A stretch of 64,000 nucleotides of DNA, from positions 5,469,001 to 5,533,000 of the forward strand of contig NZ_CP039690.1 of the NCBI RefSeq assembly GCF_005144885.1, read 5' to 3'. Each line of letters opens with the position of its first letter. Position 1 is the stretch's first letter. The DNA is from Phreatobacter stygius. Its GTDB lineage: Bacteria > Pseudomonadota > Alphaproteobacteria > Rhizobiales > Phreatobacteraceae. Of the stretch, positions 25,057-33,044 are shown one piece after another. A model generated the notes under the pieces. The model did not search any database, was not told the DNA's origin, and saw only the letters and a list, made by a program, of their open reading frames with translations. A program made the translations under genes and the position numbers.

Positions 25057-25908
25057 ATGCCTACTGCGATCATTCTGCTGCTCGTGGCCGTTGGCTCGGT
25101 GCTGTTCCACATCGTCAGTCCGTGGTGGTGGACACCGATTGCGTCCAACTGGAGCTATATCGACCACACCCTGACCGCGACCTTCTGGATCACCGGTGCG
25201 GTGTTCTTCGCGGTCGTGGCCTTCATGGCCTATTGCATCTTCCGCTTCCGCCATGTCGAAGGCCGCAAGGCCGACTACGAACCGGAAAACCGCAAGCTCG
25301 AAAGCTGGCTGACGGTGGCAACCGCGATCGGCGTCACCGCCATGCTGGTTCCCGGCCTGTTCGTCTGGCACCAGTTCATCACGGTGCCGGCCGGCGCCGC
25401 CCAGGTCGAGGTGATGGGCCAGCAATGGCGCTGGAGCTATCGCCTGCCCGGCGCCGACGGCCGGCTCGGCACGTCCGATGTCCAGTATATCAGCGCGGAA
25501 AATCCGCTCGGGCTGAACCCGAACGACCCGAACGGCAAGGACGACGTCATCATCGACGGCGGCGACCTGCATTTCCAGATCGGCCGGCCGATCAAGGTCC
25601 TGCTGCGCTCGGTCGACGTCCTGCATAATTTCTACGTGCCGGAGTTCCGCGCCAAGATGGACATGGTGCCCGGCTCGGTGACCTATTTCTGGTTCACCCC
25701 GATACGTGCGGGCGAGTTCGACGTGCTGTGCGCCGAGCTTTGCGGCCTTGCCCATTCGCAGATGCGCGGCAAGGTGATCGTCGAGAGCGCCCAGGCCTAC
25801 AACGCCTGGCTCGCCCAGCAGAAGACCTTTGCCGAAATGTCCGCGCGGTCGAGAACCGCCGCGGCCGAACGCCAGCCGGACCAGGAGCGCGCGCGCCCGG
25901 GCCGGTGA
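25057..25908 (+). CDS. coxB: cytochrome c oxidase subunit II
   Basis: A 283-aa subunit II. Two transmembrane helices (about residues 40-65 and 85-107) follow an N-terminal hydrophobic stretch, then a periplasmic cupredoxin domain. All CuA ligands are present: H190 in DVLHNFYVPEF, C225, E227 and C229 in CAELCG, H233 and M236. QQWRWSYRLPG is the usual aromatic patch. There is no fused cytochrome c domain. A proline- and arginine-rich tail ends the protein. AGGATGG precedes the ATG. It opens a five-gene aa3-type oxidase operon whose gene order resembles coxMNOP of Bradyrhizobium. Confidence 0.95.
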   Translation: MPTAIILLLVAVGSVLFHIVSPWWWTPIASNWSYIDHTLTATFWITGAVFFAVVAFMAYCIFRFRHVEGRKADYEPENRKLESWLTVATAIGVTAMLVPGLFVWHQFITVPAGAAQVEVMGQQWRWSYRLPGADGRLGTSDVQYISAENPLGLNPNDPNGKDDVIIDGGDLHFQIGRPIKVLLRSVDVLHNFYVPEFRAKMDMVPGSVTYFWFTPIRAGEFDVLCAELCGLAHSQMRGKVIVESAQAYNAWLAQQKTFAEMSARSRTAAAERQPDQERARPGR

Positions 25909-26004
25909 GCCCCCGGGGGATCGGCGTCGAACAGGCAGTGCATGGGGAGATTGAAGCCCGGCCTCGTCGCGAAAAAAGCCGGGCGCGCAGCAAAAGCGGA
26001 GCGC

Positions 26005-27792
26005 ATGGCGATGACCGACATACCGATGGGCGATGGCCCGGCTGGCGCCGTTCCGGCGGCCGAAGTTCCCGAGGTCGACCTCTACCATCCGCATAGCTGG
26101 ATAACGAAATACGTCTTCTCGCAGGACGCCAAGGTCATTGCGATCCAATATTCGCTGACCGCGCTGGCGATCGGCATGGTGGCGCTGGTGTTGTCCTGGC
26201 TGATGCGCCTGCAGCTCGGCTTTCCCGGCCTGTTCTCGTTCATCGACGCCAATATGTATCTGCAGTTCATCACCATGCACGGCATGATCATGGTGGTCTA
26301 TCTGCTCACCGCGCTGTTCCTCGGCGGCTTCGGCAACTACCTCATTCCCTTGATGGTCGGCGCCCGGGACATGGTGTTCCCTTACGCCAACATGCTGAGC
26401 TACTGGATCTATCTGCTGGCGGTCCTGGTGCTGGCCGCGAGCTTCTTCGTGCCGGGCGGGCCGACCGGCGCCGGCTGGACGCTCTATCCGCCGCAGGCGA
26501 TCACCGCCGGCACGCCGGGACAGGAATGGGGCATCGTGCTGATGCTCGTCTCGCTGATCCTGTTCATCATCGGCTTCACCATGGGCGGGCTGAACTATGT
26601 CGTCACCGTGCTGCAGGCGCGGGCCCGCGGCATGACGCTGATGCGCATGCCGCTGACGGTCTGGGGCATCTTCACCGCCACCGTCATGGCCCTGCTGGCC
26701 TTCCCGGCGCTGTTCGTGGCCTCGGTGATGCTGCTGTTCGACCGGCTGCTCGGCACCAGCTTCTTCATGCCGTCGCTGATCTCGATGGGCGAGCGCATGG
26801 CCCATCGCGGCGGCAGCCCGATCCTGTTCCAGCACCTGTTCTGGTTCTTCGGCCATCCGGAAGTCTATATCGTCGCGCTGCCGGCCTTCGGCATGGTGTC
26901 GGACCTGATCAGCACCCATGCCCGCAAGAACATCTTCGGCTACCGGATGATGGTCTGGGCGATCGTCGGCATCGGCGCGCTCAGCTTCGTGGTCTGGGCG
27001 CACCACATGTATGTCAGCGGCATGCATCCCTATTTCGGCTTCTTCTTCGCGACCACGACGCTGATCATCGCCGTGCCGACCGCCATCAAGGTCTATAACT
27101 GGGTGCTGACGCTGTGGCGCGGCGATATCCATCTGACCGTGCCGATGCTGTTCGCGCTGGGTTTCATCGTCACCTTCGTCAATGGCGGCCTGACCGGCCT
27201 GTTCCTCGGCAATGTCGTGGTCGACGTGCCCTTGTCGGACACCATGTTCGTCGTCGCCCATTTCCACATGGTGATGGGAGTGGCGCCGATCATGGTGGTG
27301 TTCGGGGCGATCTATCACTGGTACCCGAAGATCACCGGCCGGATGTTCAACGACTGGCTCGGCAAGTTCCACTTCTGGGTCACCTTCCTCGGCGCCTATG
27401 CCATCTTCTTCCCGATGCATTATCTCGGGCTGATCGGCATGCCCCGGCGCTACCACGACATCGGCCAGCTGTCCTTCGTGCCGGACTCGGCCCACACCCT
27501 CAACGCCTTCATCTCGGTGATGGCGCTGATCGTCGGCTTCGCCCAGCTGGTGTTCCTGTTCAACATGGTCTGGAGCCTGCGCAAGGGCAAAGAGGCCGGC
27601 AGCAATCCCTGGCGGGCGACGACGCTGGAATGGCAGACCCCGGAGACGCCGCCGGGCCACGGCAATTGGGGCAAGGAGCTGCCGGTGGTCTATCGCTGGG
27701 CCTATGACTACAGCGTGCCCGGCGCGCCGGAGGACTTCATCCCGCAGAACACCCCGCCGCTCGGCCTGGCGGCCGAAGGGGGCCACCCGTGA
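26005..27792 (+). CDS. ctaD: cytochrome c oxidase subunit I
   Basis: A 595-aa heme-copper oxidase subunit I with about 12 transmembrane helices. Motifs include MHGMIMVVYLLTALFLGGFG (low-spin heme His), FFGHPEVYIVALPAFG (CuB His, cross-linked Tyr and the proton-channel Glu of A1-type enzymes), WAHHMYVSGMHPYF (two CuB His) and VAHFHMVMG (heme a3 and heme a His). MAMTDIP at 26005 is preferred for its GGAG site; an upstream Met at 25942 adds 21 basic residues. Its stop overlaps the next start (GTGA). Confidence 0.95.
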   Translation: MAMTDIPMGDGPAGAVPAAEVPEVDLYHPHSWITKYVFSQDAKVIAIQYSLTALAIGMVALVLSWLMRLQLGFPGLFSFIDANMYLQFITMHGMIMVVYLLTALFLGGFGNYLIPLMVGARDMVFPYANMLSYWIYLLAVLVLAASFFVPGGPTGAGWTLYPPQAITAGTPGQEWGIVLMLVSLILFIIGFTMGGLNYVVTVLQARARGMTLMRMPLTVWGIFTATVMALLAFPALFVASVMLLFDRLLGTSFFMPSLISMGERMAHRGGSPILFQHLFWFFGHPEVYIVALPAFGMVSDLISTHARKNIFGYRMMVWAIVGIGALSFVVWAHHMYVSGMHPYFGFFFATTTLIIAVPTAIKVYNWVLTLWRGDIHLTVPMLFALGFIVTFVNGGLTGLFLGNVVVDVPLSDTMFVVAHFHMVMGVAPIMVVFGAIYHWYPKITGRMFNDWLGKFHFWVTFLGAYAIFFPMHYLGLIGMPRRYHDIGQLSFVPDSAHTLNAFISVMALIVGFAQLVFLFNMVWSLRKGKEAGSNPWRATTLEWQTPETPPGHGNWGKELPVVYRWAYDYSVPGAPEDFIPQNTPPLGLAAEGGHP

Positions 27793-28496
27793 GCGTCACC
27801 CTCATCTTCCTGGCCGGCCTGGCCGTCATCGTCGGCTGGTGGCTGTCGCACCAGCGGCTGATGTCGAAGCCCTGGCTGGAAGAGGGGGCGATTGCCGACA
27901 TGCCGCATACCGAGGCGTCGCAGGTGCCGGCGGCCAAGCTTGGCCTCGGCATCTTCCTGGCCGTGGTCGGCGCCTTGTTCGCCATGCTGATCAGCGCCTA
28001 TCTGATGCGCCGCGATCTGTCGACCGACTGGCGGGCCGTGCCGATGCCGCCGGTGCTGTGGGTCAATACCGGGCTGATCGTGCTGTCCAGCGTGGCGCTG
28101 CATTGGGCCCATCTGGCGGTGCGCCACGGCGACATGAAGGAGCTGCGCCAGGCCTTGCTGACCGGCGGCGTCTCGGCGCTCGGCTTCCTGGTCGGCCAGG
28201 TTCTGGCCTGGCGGCAATTGTCCGGGGCCGGCTATTGGCTCGCGACCAATCCGGCCAACACGTTCTTCTATCTGCTGACCGCGCTGCACGGGCTGCATGT
28301 CGCCGGCGGGCTGGCGGCGCTCGGCAGCACCACGCTCAAGGCATGGCGCACGGCCGATACCGGCCGTGTCCGCCTGAGCGTCGATCTCTGCGCCATCTAC
28401 TGGCACTTCCTGCTGGTCGTCTGGCTGGTTCTCCTGGCCCTGCTGATGCGCTGGGTCGATGATTTCATCGAGATGTGCCGACCGTTGCTGAGCTGA
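27789..28496 (+). CDS. cytochrome c oxidase subunit III-like protein (first)
   Basis: A 235-aa membrane protein with about six helices and the subunit III pattern FFYLLTALHGLHVAGGLAAL and DLCAIYWHFLLVVWLVLLAL. It starts with a GTG overlapping the subunit I stop. In the coxMNOP oxidase of Bradyrhizobium I recall two consecutive subunit III homologues, which matches the arrangement here. The N-terminal helix (VTLIFLAGLAVIVGWWLS) is an extra segment not found in ordinary subunit III. Confidence 0.88.
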   Translation: MSVTLIFLAGLAVIVGWWLSHQRLMSKPWLEEGAIADMPHTEASQVPAAKLGLGIFLAVVGALFAMLISAYLMRRDLSTDWRAVPMPPVLWVNTGLIVLSSVALHWAHLAVRHGDMKELRQALLTGGVSALGFLVGQVLAWRQLSGAGYWLATNPANTFFYLLTALHGLHVAGGLAALGSTTLKAWRTADTGRVRLSVDLCAIYWHFLLVVWLVLLALLMRWVDDFIEMCRPLLS

Positions 28497-28535
28497 CTGC
28501 AAACCTGATTTCAGACCTCAAGAGGATCTGGGCGC

Positions 28536-29273
28536 ATGAATGACAGCACGCTGACCACCATGGAGCCGGCCGCGACCGCCGGGGCGGTTGCCAGGCCCGA
28601 GGGCTGGCGCGGCTTTGCCGCCGACTGGTCGTCGGACCAGCGGGCGTTCAAGGGCGTCTCCTGGGGCAAGGCCATGATGTGGATCTTCCTCCTCAGCGAC
28701 ACCTTCATCTTCGGCTGCTTCCTGCTGTCCTACATGACGGCGCGCATGTCGACGACGGTGGCATGGCCCAATCCGAGCGAGGTTTTCGCCCTGCATATCG
28801 GTGGCCAGGACGTGCCGCTGATCCTGATCGCCATCATGACCTTCGTGCTGATCTCATCGAGCGGCACCATGGCAATGGCGGTCAATTTCGGCTATCGCCG
28901 CGACCGCGTGAAGACCGCGGTGCTGATGCTGATCACCGCGATCTTCGGGGCGACCTTCGTCGGCATGCAGGCCTTCGAATGGACCAAGCTGATCTCGGAA
29001 GGCGCCAGGCCCTGGGAGAACCCGTGGGGGGCGGCCCAGTTCGGCTCCAGCTTCTTCATGATCACCGGTTTCCACGGCACCCACGTGACCATTGGCGTGA
29101 TCTTCCTGCTGATCGTCGCGCGCAAGGTCTGGCGCGGCGACTACGACCGCGGCACCCGCGGCTTTTTCACCAGCCGCAAGGGCCATTACGAGATCGTCGA
29201 GATCACTGGGCTCTATTGGCACTTCGTCGACCTCGTCTGGGTCTTCATCTTCGCCTTCTTCTATCTGTGGTGA
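28536..29273 (+). CDS. cytochrome c oxidase subunit III (second)
   Basis: A 245-aa subunit III. After a soluble N-terminal 40 residues come GKAMMWIFLLSDTFIFGCFL, an Glu-containing helix GMQAFEWTKLI, FFMITGFHGTHVTIGVIFLL and ITGLYWHFVDLVWVFIFAFF, all standard. It is encoded 39 bp after the first subunit III-like gene. One copy may be the true subunit III and the other an accessory, or both may be incorporated. Confidence 0.92.
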   Translation: MNDSTLTTMEPAATAGAVARPEGWRGFAADWSSDQRAFKGVSWGKAMMWIFLLSDTFIFGCFLLSYMTARMSTTVAWPNPSEVFALHIGGQDVPLILIAIMTFVLISSSGTMAMAVNFGYRRDRVKTAVLMLITAIFGATFVGMQAFEWTKLISEGARPWENPWGAAQFGSSFFMITGFHGTHVTIGVIFLLIVARKVWRGDYDRGTRGFFTSRKGHYEIVEITGLYWHFVDLVWVFIFAFFYLW

Positions 29274-29282
29274 GCAGCGACC

Positions 29283-29657
29283 ATGGCGACAGCACACGCG
29301 ACGACAGGCCACGACACCCCGGCTGATGCCGCGGCAGGCCATGCCGAAGGCCAGCAGCATCCGATCAAGCTCTACATGGTCGTCTGGGGCTGGCTGTTCA
29401 TTCTCTCGGCCGCCTCCTACGCGGTCGATTATTTTCATGTTCAGGGCTATCTGCGCTGGACGCTGATCCTCATCTTCATGACGCTGAAGGCCGGCCTCAT
29501 CGTCGCGGTCTTCATGCACATGGCCTGGGAGCGGCTGGCCCTGTCCTATGCTATCCTGGTGCCGCCGGTGCTGGTGCTGGTCTTCGTCGCGATGATGGTG
29601 ATCGAATCCGAATATACGCACTGGCTGCGCGTCTTCTTCTTCGCCGGCGGTGGTTAG
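29283..29657 (+). CDS. cytochrome c oxidase subunit IV (prokaryotic type)
   Basis: A 124-aa protein with three transmembrane helices after a His/Ala-rich N-terminus. The pattern LRWTLILIFMTLKAGLIVAV and FMHMAWERLAL is that of caa3/bo3 subunit IV (CtaF/CyoD-like). It starts 9 bp after the second subunit III gene and ends the oxidase operon. No heme A synthase, CtaB or CtaG genes follow, so assembly must rely on genes elsewhere. Confidence 0.88.
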   Translation: MATAHATTGHDTPADAAAGHAEGQQHPIKLYMVVWGWLFILSAASYAVDYFHVQGYLRWTLILIFMTLKAGLIVAVFMHMAWERLALSYAILVPPVLVLVFVAMMVIESEYTHWLRVFFFAGGG

Positions 29658-29687
29658 GGCCGGCCAGGTGTCAAAGGAGGGAGTGCG

Positions 29688-30017
29688 GTGACCAAGTTCG
29701 CCCTCGCCATCTTATTTGTCGCCCCGCTTGCGATCGCCACTCCAGGCCTCGCCCAAGACCCATCAGGCCTTGTCGACTTGGCCGGTCGCCAGGTTGCTGG
29801 ACGTCAAGTTGCCGAACCTCAAGTTGCCGAACGCCAGCGCGCGGCCGAGGCCAAGCCCCGTGAATATGCCCGGCGGCCGACGGTCCGGTCGCGCCGTTCG
29901 CCCCAGGCGGCGCCACGCGAGACGCCCCGGCCGCAAAGGTCGGTGCCCGGCACACGCCAGCCGATCGACCGGCAAGAGATTCCCACGGGCAGCGGCGGCG
30001 GGGGCGGCAGCTACTGA
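29688..30017 (+). CDS. small secreted Arg/Pro-rich protein
   Basis: A 109-aa protein with a GTG start behind AGGAGGGAG and a clear signal peptide ending GLAQ (about residue 23). The mature part has short internal repeats (RQVAG, RQVAE, PQVAE), a basic Arg/Pro-rich middle and a C-terminal GSGGGGGSY. It is probably periplasmic and unfolded. It follows the oxidase operon by 30 bp and could be co-transcribed. No family recognised. Confidence 0.65.
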   Translation: MTKFALAILFVAPLAIATPGLAQDPSGLVDLAGRQVAGRQVAEPQVAERQRAAEAKPREYARRPTVRSRRSPQAAPRETPRPQRSVPGTRQPIDRQEIPTGSGGGGGSY

Positions 30018-30028
30018 GCTTGAGCGCG

Positions 30029-30691
30029 TCAGCCGACGACGATGTCGAAGGTCGCGGCCATGGCTCCCGCCTCGAGGCCGTTGGCCGGCTCCAGCCGCAC
30101 GATCACGCTGTCGCGCTGGCGCGGGTCGCGGATGCCGTTCAGCACCCCGTCGCGCGCATTCAGCGGCTCGCCGAAGACATACATCTGGGTAATCAGGTTG
30201 CGGCCGGCCGGCAGCGCGACCTTGAAATGGATATGCGGCGTGCGCGAGCCGTAGGCGACCGGCCGGATGGTGCGGAAACGATAGCGTCCGCCGGTATCGG
30301 CCAGACTGCGCCCGCGGCCCTGGAAGCCGCTGTCGCGTCGCCGGTCGCGGCTTTCGTCGCGCGGGTGGAGATAGATCCCGCGGCTGTCGCATTGCCAGAT
30401 TTCGACCGCGGCCCCCGCAACCGGCTGGCCCGACAGGTCGAGCACGCGGCCTTGGATGTGGATGACCTGCCCGAGGGCTCTGGCGGCCTCGCCCCTCACC
30501 ACGACCAGATCGGCGTCGACATCGCCCTGCCAGTTGGTCGGATAGAACGGGCCTTCGGTTTGCCGGGGTGTCGGCGGCAGGGCGCTCTGCGCCCGCGCCA
30601 GGGCAGGCGGCAGGATCAGCGAGGTGGCTGCGGCGGCGAGCCCGGTCACCACCTCGCGGCGACCAATCCAGGGTGTCGTTACGATGGCCAT
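30029..30691 (-). CDS. intradiol ring-cleavage dioxygenase, exported
   Basis: A 220-aa protein of the protocatechuate 3,4-dioxygenase family. A twin-arginine leader (GRREVVTGLAAAATS) ends ALARAQS. Iron ligands are recognisable: Tyr in CDSRGIYLHP, Tyr in GGRYRFRTIRPVAYG, and two His in TPHIHFKV. TEGPFYPTNW is the family's entry motif. Exported single-chain members occur in many alphaproteobacteria and may act on catechols outside the cytoplasm; the substrate here is unknown. The start MAIVTTPW at 30691 has GGAGA. It is convergent with the small secreted protein. Confidence 0.88.
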   Translation of the reverse strand: MAIVTTPWIGRREVVTGLAAAATSLILPPALARAQSALPPTPRQTEGPFYPTNWQGDVDADLVVVRGEAARALGQVIHIQGRVLDLSGQPVAGAAVEIWQCDSRGIYLHPRDESRDRRRDSGFQGRGRSLADTGGRYRFRTIRPVAYGSRTPHIHFKVALPAGRNLITQMYVFGEPLNARDGVLNGIRDPRQRDSVIVRLEPANGLEAGAMAATFDIVVG

Positions 30692-30969
30692 GGGTCGTCT
30701 CCGCGGGAGCTTGCCGATTGCGCATGTCGAACCGTCGTCAGCGCAGGTTAGCGCCGACCCGCGCGCGGCGAAACCGGCCATGGCGTGGGTGGGAATAACA
30801 ATTCCGCGAAGGGGAACCGCGATCGACCGCGTGGTCGGGGCATTCGCGCAGGCGGTTCGCGCCGCAATTTTTTCTTTGGAAATATTCCACCCTGCCCAAG
30901 GGAAGATTCAGTCTTGTGATAGAAATTGCGCGGCAGAATAGCAGACGGCGAAGGGCATTCGGGGGATCC

Positions 30970-32079
30970 ATGGCAATCGGCCCATTCTGGCGCAGCGTCA
31001 GCTGCATGACGTTGTCGCTGGCTGTTTGGGCGGGCCCGGTTTCGTGGTCGAGCGCCGCCGAACTGCCGCCCTACATGAACATTGTCGTCGGCGGCGAGGG
31101 CCCGGGCCCGGCCGATACCGCCCGGCAGAACGTGCTGGCCCTGAACCGGGCCATGTTCGGCCTCTATGACGACTCGTCCCGGGTGTTCCGCCGCAATATC
31201 CTGGCCCAGCATCCAGTCATCCTGGCCATGTTCTCGGGCGCCGGCGGCCGCTTCATCCTCTACCGGCCGGGCATGCCGCCGCTCGAGGCGCCTTCGGTCC
31301 CGGTCGTCTATCAACTGCTGAAATCGATCGGCCACAGCACCATGGTCCTGCCGGTGGTGGCCGGCCCGCATGTCGACAAGCCGGCGGAGCAGTCCTGGCG
31401 CGGGCCGATGGCGGCCTTCCGCGCCCAGTTGCAGGCAGCCCTCGACGGGCTCGACAAGACCGGCATGCGCGACGACTGGCGCCCCGTCAGCCGCGAAATC
31501 CTGGCGAGCAATATCGCCTTCATCGACGACTGTTTCAGCAAGGGCGTGATCACCTTCGCGGCGGTCAAGGAGTTCACCGAGAAGCAGGGGCCCCGGCTCA
31601 AGAAGATCATCGCCTGGGCCGCCGAAACCCAGGTCGCCCATTGGATGGGCGTCGTCGGCGAATGGAAGACCTTGCTCGGCGCCGACTGGGACAAGGCCTA
31701 TGCCGCCAGCAACACGATCTATGTCGCGCGCCAGAACAACATCCTGTTCAGCGTGCTCGCGCAGTTTTTCGGGCCCGAGGCGATCAACTCGCGGCTCATG
31801 CTGATCGAAACGATCTCGTTCACCACCACGCCCGAGGACATGCTGCAATCGCTGACGCGGATCATCGGCGACCGCACCGTCGGTGCGCTGTTCTTCGGCA
31901 ATAGCGCGGTCATGGACTACGAACTGATGGGTGGAAATGCCCGCGACGCCATTGTCGCCGAGGCCGGCAAGCGCGGCATGACGCCGTTCCTGCCGCCGCT
32001 GGTGCCGTTCGGCTCGAAACAATGGCCGACGCTGATCACGCCGGGCCCGGGTCCGGCTTCGCTCGGCCAGTTGCCGTAG
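30970..32079 (+). CDS. secreted protein of unknown function
   Basis: A 369-aa protein with a signal peptide (cleavage near SSAAELPP, about residue 31). I do not recognise the family. The mature part begins PYMNIVVGGEGPGPADTARQ, includes FSGAGGRFILYRPGMPPLEA and GHSTMVLPVVAGPHVD, and is largely helical afterwards (EFTEKQGPRLKKIIAWAAET). There are no transmembrane helices after the signal. ATG 30970 follows GGGGGA. The upstream frame is open but unlike a protein. It lies 131 bp before the molybdoenzyme genes. Confidence 0.75.
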   Translation: MAIGPFWRSVSCMTLSLAVWAGPVSWSSAAELPPYMNIVVGGEGPGPADTARQNVLALNRAMFGLYDDSSRVFRRNILAQHPVILAMFSGAGGRFILYRPGMPPLEAPSVPVVYQLLKSIGHSTMVLPVVAGPHVDKPAEQSWRGPMAAFRAQLQAALDGLDKTGMRDDWRPVSREILASNIAFIDDCFSKGVITFAAVKEFTEKQGPRLKKIIAWAAETQVAHWMGVVGEWKTLLGADWDKAYAASNTIYVARQNNILFSVLAQFFGPEAINSRLMLIETISFTTTPEDMLQSLTRIIGDRTVGALFFGNSAVMDYELMGGNARDAIVAEAGKRGMTPFLPPLVPFGSKQWPTLITPGPGPASLGQLP

Positions 32080-32210
32080 CGGCGCGTTCGCGAGGGCGCC
32101 GCGGCCACCGGCTGTCGGCGCCTGTCACGCAGTCGATACTGTCCTGCCCGGCGCCGGCAGGATGGATGTTTCAGGCCGGCGCCCCGCTGCCTTCGAGCGA
32201 AAGAGACACG

Positions 32211-33044
32211 ATGGACCTGAACACGATCACGGAGGTCAAGCGGCCCGGCTCGATCGCCGACGTCACGGGCTGGCGCCCGGGCCATGCCTGGCTTGCCGGC
32301 GGCACCTGGCTGTTTTCCGAGCCGCAACTGGCGGTCGACACCCTGGTCGACCTCGAAGCCCTCGGCTGGCCGTCGCTCGAAGCGTCATCCACCGGCCTCG
32401 ACATTGCCGCGACCTGCCGCATCGGCGAGCTCGAGCGTTTCGCCGCGCCGCCGGACTGGACTGCCGCGCCGCTTCTGCGCGAATGCAGCCACGCCTTGCT
32501 GATGTCGTTCAAGATCGCCAACGAGGCGACTGTCGGCGGCAATATCTGCATGTCGCTGCCGGCCGGCGCGATGATCTCGCTGACCACGGCGCTGGAGGCG
32601 GTCTACACGCTCTGGCCGCGCACCGGTTCGCCGCGCAGCGTGGCGGCGATCGATTTCGTCACCGCCAACAATGCCAATGTTCTCGGCCCCGGCGAATTGC
32701 TGCGCGCGATCCACATCCCGGCCACGGCCCTGTCGAAACGCTTCGCCTTCCGGCGCGCTTCGCTCACCCGCCTGGGGCGCTCCGCAGCACTTGTCATCGG
32801 CACCCGCGACGACGCCGCCGGCGACCTGCTGCTGACCATTACCGCCGCCACGCCGCGGCCGGTGCAACTGCGCTTCGAGCGCGCACCGGATGCGCCGGCG
32901 CTGCGCCGGGCGATCGACGCGCACATCCCGGCGGATGGCTATTTCGACGACGTCCACGGCACGCCGGCCTACAAGCGCCACCTGACCTACCATTTCGCCG
33001 AAGCGATACGCGCCGAACTGGCCGCGCCGGGAGCACGGGCATGA
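32211..33044 (+). CDS. xanthine dehydrogenase family FAD-binding subunit
   Basis: A 277-aa flavin subunit. The dinucleotide-binding signature appears as AWLAGGTWLF (about 22-31), and SFKIANEATVGGNICMSLPA contains the TVGGN FAD motif. The C-terminal CO-dehydrogenase-flavoprotein domain follows. It overlaps the large-subunit start by ATGA. The two-gene form (separate FAD subunit, fused FeS/Mo subunit) resembles ygfM-xdhD of E. coli. An ATG-initiated start at 32211 with AAGAGA is preferred over longer frames. Confidence 0.9.
   Translation: MDLNTITEVKRPGSIADVTGWRPGHAWLAGGTWLFSEPQLAVDTLVDLEALGWPSLEASSTGLDIAATCRIGELERFAAPPDWTAAPLLRECSHALLMSFKIANEATVGGNICMSLPAGAMISLTTALEAVYTLWPRTGSPRSVAAIDFVTANNANVLGPGELLRAIHIPATALSKRFAFRRASLTRLGRSAALVIGTRDDAAGDLLLTITAATPRPVQLRFERAPDAPALRRAIDAHIPADGYFDDVHGTPAYKRHLTYHFAEAIRAELAAPGARA

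Noticed and set aside
24940-27786. A 948-codon open frame on the minus strand
   Set aside because: It is antisense to the cytochrome oxidase genes, rich in His/Asp/Arg/Gln as expected from the reverse of GC-rich membrane-protein codons, and has no family motifs.
32162-33040. N-terminal 293-codon extension of the molybdoenzyme large subunit
   Set aside because: It lies in another frame over the FAD-subunit gene, is Arg/Pro-rich and has no homology; the ATGA junction at 33041 marks the real start.
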